7,695 nucleotides of DNA from an uncultured Bacilli bacterium (GTDB lineage Bacteria > Bacillota_I > Bacilli_A > RF39 > UBA660). Where the stretch lies: contig CALVWH010000159.1 in NCBI GenBank assembly GCA_944364705.1, positions 1 through 7,695 of the forward strand, written 5' to 3'. Below, piece by piece: positions 5,733 to 7,695 of this stretch. The notes beneath the pieces were generated by a model that was given only the letters and a program-made list of their open reading frames with translations, was not told where the DNA came from and did not search any database. Both the position numbers and the translations under genes were made by a program. The stretch's first letter is position 1, and each line of letters starts with the position of its first letter.

Positions 5733-7171
5733 CCAAGAAGAAAAGGAAAGGCTTTTTAACAGCTTTTTCGATTATATTTATTTTGATTTTTGCTTTGGGT
5801 ATTTTGTCTCATTTTTTACCAGAAGCACAATTTGATGGAGAAACCATTATCAATGGTAGTGGAGTTGTTGGAGCTTCGCTTTCTGATATTTTGTTATCTC
5901 CTATCTTAGGATTTGAAAATGCGATTGATGTTTGTATTTTCGTACTTATTTTAGGTGGTTTCTTAGCAATCGTTAATAAGACACAATCGTTAGAGACAGG
6001 AATTCAAGTTTTAGTAAAAAAATTAAAAGGGAAAGAACTTGTATTAATACCAATTTTAATGTTTATCTTTTCGGTTGGTGGAACTACCTATGGAATGTTA
6101 GAAGAAACGGTTGGATTCTATGCTTTGCTTTCTGCAACGATGGTTATGGCAGGTATGGATACTGTGGTTGCTTCGGCCATTGTTCTTTTAGGAGCAGGAA
6201 GTGGAGTTTTAGGTTCTACCATTAATCCATTTGCCGTAGGTGCAGCAGTTAGTGCCTTACCGGAAGGAATTGTTGTAAATCAAGCAATTATTATTGGACT
6301 TGGAGTTGTTTTATGGCTTACAACGTATCTTATTTGTACTTTATTTGTTGTTCAGTATGCCAAAAAAGTTATTAAGAAAAAAGGTTCTACGATTCTTTCT
6401 TTAAGAGAAAGAAAAAATATGGAACTTGAATATGGGGAACATGCAAATAAAGATGTAAAAGATGTTAAATTATCTGGAAAACAAAAAATCACGTTAGTTT
6501 TATTTGCCTTAACTTTTGTTGTTATGATTATCGGATTCATTCCATGGGGTGAATTTGAAATTACATTCTTTGATAGTTTTACCGGATGGCTTACAGGTTC
6601 TTCTCTTGGAAATTGGTATTTCTACGAAGCGGCTTTATGGTTCTTAGTTATGTCGGTTATCATTGGATTTATCAATCGTACAGGAGAAAAGCAATTTGTT
6701 GATACGTTTATTGATGGTGCTGATGATATGGTTGGCGTTATTTTAATTATTGCGATCGCTAGAGGTGCCTCTGTATTGATGCAACAAACGTATTTAGATA
6801 ATTTTATTATTTATAATGCTGCTGAGTTTTTGAAAAATGTACCAGTTTATTTCTTTGCACCATTTAATTATTTGCTTCATGTTGTTCTATCTGTTCTAGT
6901 ACCTTCTAGTTCTGGTCTTGCAACGTTATCCGCTCCAATTGTTGGACCGGTTGCAAATCAACTTGGATATAGTGTAGAAGGAACCATTATGGGAATTGTT
7001 GCAGCAAATGGTCTTGTTAATTTAATTACTCCTACTTGTGGTGCAATCATGGGTGGTCTTGCATTAGCTAAAGTAGAATATCCAACTTGGGTAAGATTTG
7101 CTTTTAAAATTGTATTAACAGTAGCTTTAGTTAATATTGCAATTATTACAATTGCTATGATGATTTTATAA
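5729..7171 (+). CDS. arcD: YfcC-family membrane transporter, probable arginine/ornithine antiporter
   Basis: This 480-residue integral membrane protein belongs to the YfcC/DcuC-like carrier family, which serves as ArcD in streptococcal arc operons. The likely job is exchange of external arginine for the ornithine made by ArcB, which costs no ATP. Hydrophobic segments include about 10-30, 66-82, 104-122, 185-208, 253-272, 300-315, 333-347 and 456-480, with a charged cytoplasmic-type loop near 210-252. Family signatures are GGTTYGMLEET (117-127), GAGSGVLGSTINPF (155-168), PSSSGLATLSAPI (392-404) and NLITPTCGAIMGG (431-443). The two Gly/Ser-rich stretches look like matching parts of the two halves. 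AGGAGG (5714-5719) inside arcC sits 9 bases before the ATG, which overlaps the arcC stop. It is not the APC-type ArcD. Substrate is inferred from context. Confidence 0.85.
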   Translation: MTKKKRKGFLTAFSIIFILIFALGILSHFLPEAQFDGETIINGSGVVGASLSDILLSPILGFENAIDVCIFVLILGGFLAIVNKTQSLETGIQVLVKKLKGKELVLIPILMFIFSVGGTTYGMLEETVGFYALLSATMVMAGMDTVVASAIVLLGAGSGVLGSTINPFAVGAAVSALPEGIVVNQAIIIGLGVVLWLTTYLICTLFVVQYAKKVIKKKGSTILSLRERKNMELEYGEHANKDVKDVKLSGKQKITLVLFALTFVVMIIGFIPWGEFEITFFDSFTGWLTGSSLGNWYFYEAALWFLVMSVIIGFINRTGEKQFVDTFIDGADDMVGVILIIAIARGASVLMQQTYLDNFIIYNAAEFLKNVPVYFFAPFNYLLHVVLSVLVPSSSGLATLSAPIVGPVANQLGYSVEGTIMGIVAANGLVNLITPTCGAIMGGLALAKVEYPTWVRFAFKIVLTVALVNIAIITIAMMIL

Positions 7172-7195
7172 AGATTCGATAAGAATCTTTTTTTT
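7170..7195 (+). terminator. Rho-independent terminator of the arginine operon
   Basis: AAAGATTC (7170-7177) and GAATCTTT (7183-7190) form a perfect 8-bp stem around the loop GATAA. The T-run covers 7188-7195 (eight T). The stem begins inside the arcD stop codon (TAA, 7169-7171), so transcription ends immediately after translation. This separates the arginine unit from the collagen-like gene that follows. Confidence 0.85.
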
Positions 7196-7244
7196 CTGTG
7201 TGTTTTTTGTTTCCTCTTTTTTCCTTTTTGAATATCTTATTATA

Positions 7245-7253
7245 GAAGGAGGG
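7245..7253 (+). promoter_or_regulatory. Strong ribosome binding site of the collagen-like gene
   Basis: GAAGGAGGG contains a full AGGAGG (7247-7252), 5 bases before the ATG at 7258. It is the strongest site in the window and fixes the start of a gene that continues past the right edge. The 60 bases before it are a T/C-rich tract in which I cannot name a convincing promoter. TATTAT (7238-7243) is -10-like, but it is too close to the ribosome binding site and has no -35 partner. Confidence 0.75.
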
Positions 7254-7257
7254 AAAT

Positions 7258-7695
7258 ATGAATAATTGTAATAATGAAAATTCGAGCATTTATCAAAGTG
7301 CTTTGCAAAAAATACAATGTGATAGTAAATTTAAACCGACATGCTGTGTTGGCCCTATCGGACCTACTGGACCAACAGGTCCGGCCGGTGGTCCTATTGG
7401 TCCAACAGGAGCTACCGGACCGACAGGAATCACTGGTCCAACAGGTGTTACAGGACCGACGGGCCCAACAGGGCCAACGGGACCTGCAGGAACTGGAATA
7501 AGTGCACAAGGTTTTTATAACACTCCACAAGAGCTTTTTGCTGCTCATCCAGTTGGTAGTATTGGTGAGGCTTATGTTGTTGGAAGTAATTTATATGTAT
7601 GGAATCCAGATTTAAATACTTGGAGTAATACAGGAGTTATTGCTGGTCCAACGGGACCAACAGGGGCTACCGGACCAAGTGGAGTAACCGGACCA
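7258..7695 (+). CDS. Collagen-like Gly-X-Thr repeat protein (3' truncated by window edge)
   Basis: The frame stays open for 146 codons to the last base, so the C-terminus is missing. Residues 1-31 are polar with Cys4, Cys21, Cys29 and Cys30 and no signal peptide or membrane segment. Residues 32-77 form a collagen-like block of 15 Gly-X-Y triplets (GPT, GAT, GIT, GVT, GPI, GPA), with Thr in most third positions. A lone extra Gly44 interrupts it. Residues 81-129 are a compact insert with G-x-AYVVG, LYVWNP and NTWSNTG. From residue 130 a second collagen-like block starts. Bacterial Gly-X-Thr proteins form trimers and occur on spore coats, cell surfaces and phage fibres, with Thr often glycosylated. 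Nothing visible tells which applies. Lack of an export signal favours a spore, cytoplasm-assembled or phage-like structure. It has its own ribosome binding site and lies after the operon terminator, so it is probably unrelated to arginine use. Confidence 0.85.
   Translation, partial: MNNCNNENSSIYQSALQKIQCDSKFKPTCCVGPIGPTGPTGPAGGPIGPTGATGPTGITGPTGVTGPTGPTGPTGPAGTGISAQGFYNTPQELFAAHPVGSIGEAYVVGSNLYVWNPDLNTWSNTGVIAGPTGPTGATGPSGVTGP
7351..7488 (+). repeat. Collagen-like Gly-X-Y repeat block 1
   Basis: Fifteen Gly-X-Y triplets run from residue 32 to residue 77, with Pro common in X and Thr in Y. They are split 4 + 11 by one extra Gly codon (7387-7389). The DNA repeats are not identical: Gly is written GGT, GGA, GGC and GGG, and Thr as ACA, ACG, ACT and ACC. 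The nine-base theme is therefore heavily varied at silent positions. The block is visibly richer in G and C than the rest of the window. Confidence 0.85.
7645..7695 (+). repeat. Collagen-like Gly-X-Y repeat block 2 (runs off the edge)
   Basis: Triplets GPT GPT GAT GPS GVT GP start at residue 130 and are cut by the window end. The GAT-GP-G-TGP part resembles residues 51-62 of block 1. The 11 bases GCTACCGGACC occur in both blocks (7411-7421 and 7666-7676), which suggests the blocks arose by duplication. The full length cannot be judged. Confidence 0.8.

Larger units (their letters stand above)
339..7195 (+). other. Predicted transcription unit: arginine import and arginine deiminase pathway
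   Basis: Six plus-strand genes follow one promoter and precede one clear terminator. Junctions from left to right are a 14-base overlap, a 58-base gap, a 1-base gap, a 4-base overlap and a 4-base overlap. The only gap long enough to hide a second promoter is 2498-2555. I see no convincing -35/-10 pair or terminator there, only A-rich DNA and the arcA ribosome binding site. The gene set forms a complete route from external arginine to ornithine, ammonia, CO2 and ATP. Internal promoters cannot be excluded by eye. Confidence 0.65.

Noticed and set aside
5729..7171. Call as a C4-dicarboxylate carrier
   Set aside because: The fold family is shared with DcuC-like carriers, but the placement after arcABC with overlapping codons fits the YfcC-type ArcD exchangers of other Gram-positive arc operons better. 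The substrate remains an inference.
7274..7501. Plus-strand 75-residue frame inside the collagen-like gene
   Set aside because: It is an out-of-frame reading of the repeats with no ribosome binding site, and is fully contained in the larger collagen-like gene.
7240..7548. Minus-strand frame of 102 residues rich in Cys, Ser and Arg
   Set aside because: It is the reverse reading of the Gly-X-Thr repeats (GGT/CCA words), has no start context and no operon logic. The plus-strand frame with the strong ribosome binding site is real.
7351..7695. Regular short repeats as a CRISPR array
   Set aside because: The repeat unit is 9 bases, varied and in frame as Gly-X-Y codons. There are no 25-40 base repeats with unique spacers and no cas genes.
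1..7695. Mycoplasma-type genetic code (TGA = Trp)
   Set aside because: No gene has an internal TGA, the Trp codons I checked are TGG, and arcB and arcC end in TGA at tidy ATGA overlaps with the next genes.

Overview
The window is AT-rich and comes from a low-GC Gram-positive bacterium (Bacillota-type). The signs are purine-rich AGGAGG-type ribosome binding sites, a lipoprotein signal with a lipobox, Rho-independent terminators and a fused binding-protein/permease importer. Two genes end in TGA, every Trp I checked is TGG, and no gene contains an in-frame TGA. Translation is therefore by the standard bacterial code, not the mycoplasma code. An uncultured gut Bacilli lineage would fit, but that is inference; there is no rRNA or other taxonomic marker here.

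Layout: (1) Positions 1-135 hold the C-terminal tail of an unidentified plus-strand gene. (2) Positions 136-354 are non-coding, with a hairpin that has terminator geometry only on the minus strand, then A/T tracts and a good extended -10 promoter. (3) Positions 355-7171 hold six close-packed plus-strand genes. These are a lipoprotein-anchored binding-protein/permease fusion, its ATPase, arginine deiminase (arcA), ornithine carbamoyltransferase (arcB), carbamate kinase (arcC) and a YfcC-family membrane transporter, probably the arginine/ornithine antiporter (arcD). They overlap or lie 1 to 58 bases apart, with no terminator between them. (4) A strong terminator at 7170-7195 closes the unit. (5) A separate gene from 7258 runs off the right edge. 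It encodes a collagen-like Gly-X-Thr protein with a Cys-containing N-terminus and a compact non-collagen insert.

How the genes work together: arginine is taken up by the ABC importer (ATP cost) or by exchange for ornithine through the antiporter (no ATP cost). ArcA converts it to citrulline and ammonia, ArcB converts citrulline plus phosphate to ornithine and carbamoyl phosphate, and ArcC uses carbamoyl phosphate to make ATP, releasing CO2 and ammonia. The result is one ATP per arginine and an alkalinising ammonia output. The unusual points are a dedicated ABC importer at the head of the arc operon and the absence of any regulator gene in the window. Most of the window is a recognisable pathway. 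The least explained part is the truncated collagen-like gene at the right edge, and I do not see a clearly undescribed system.
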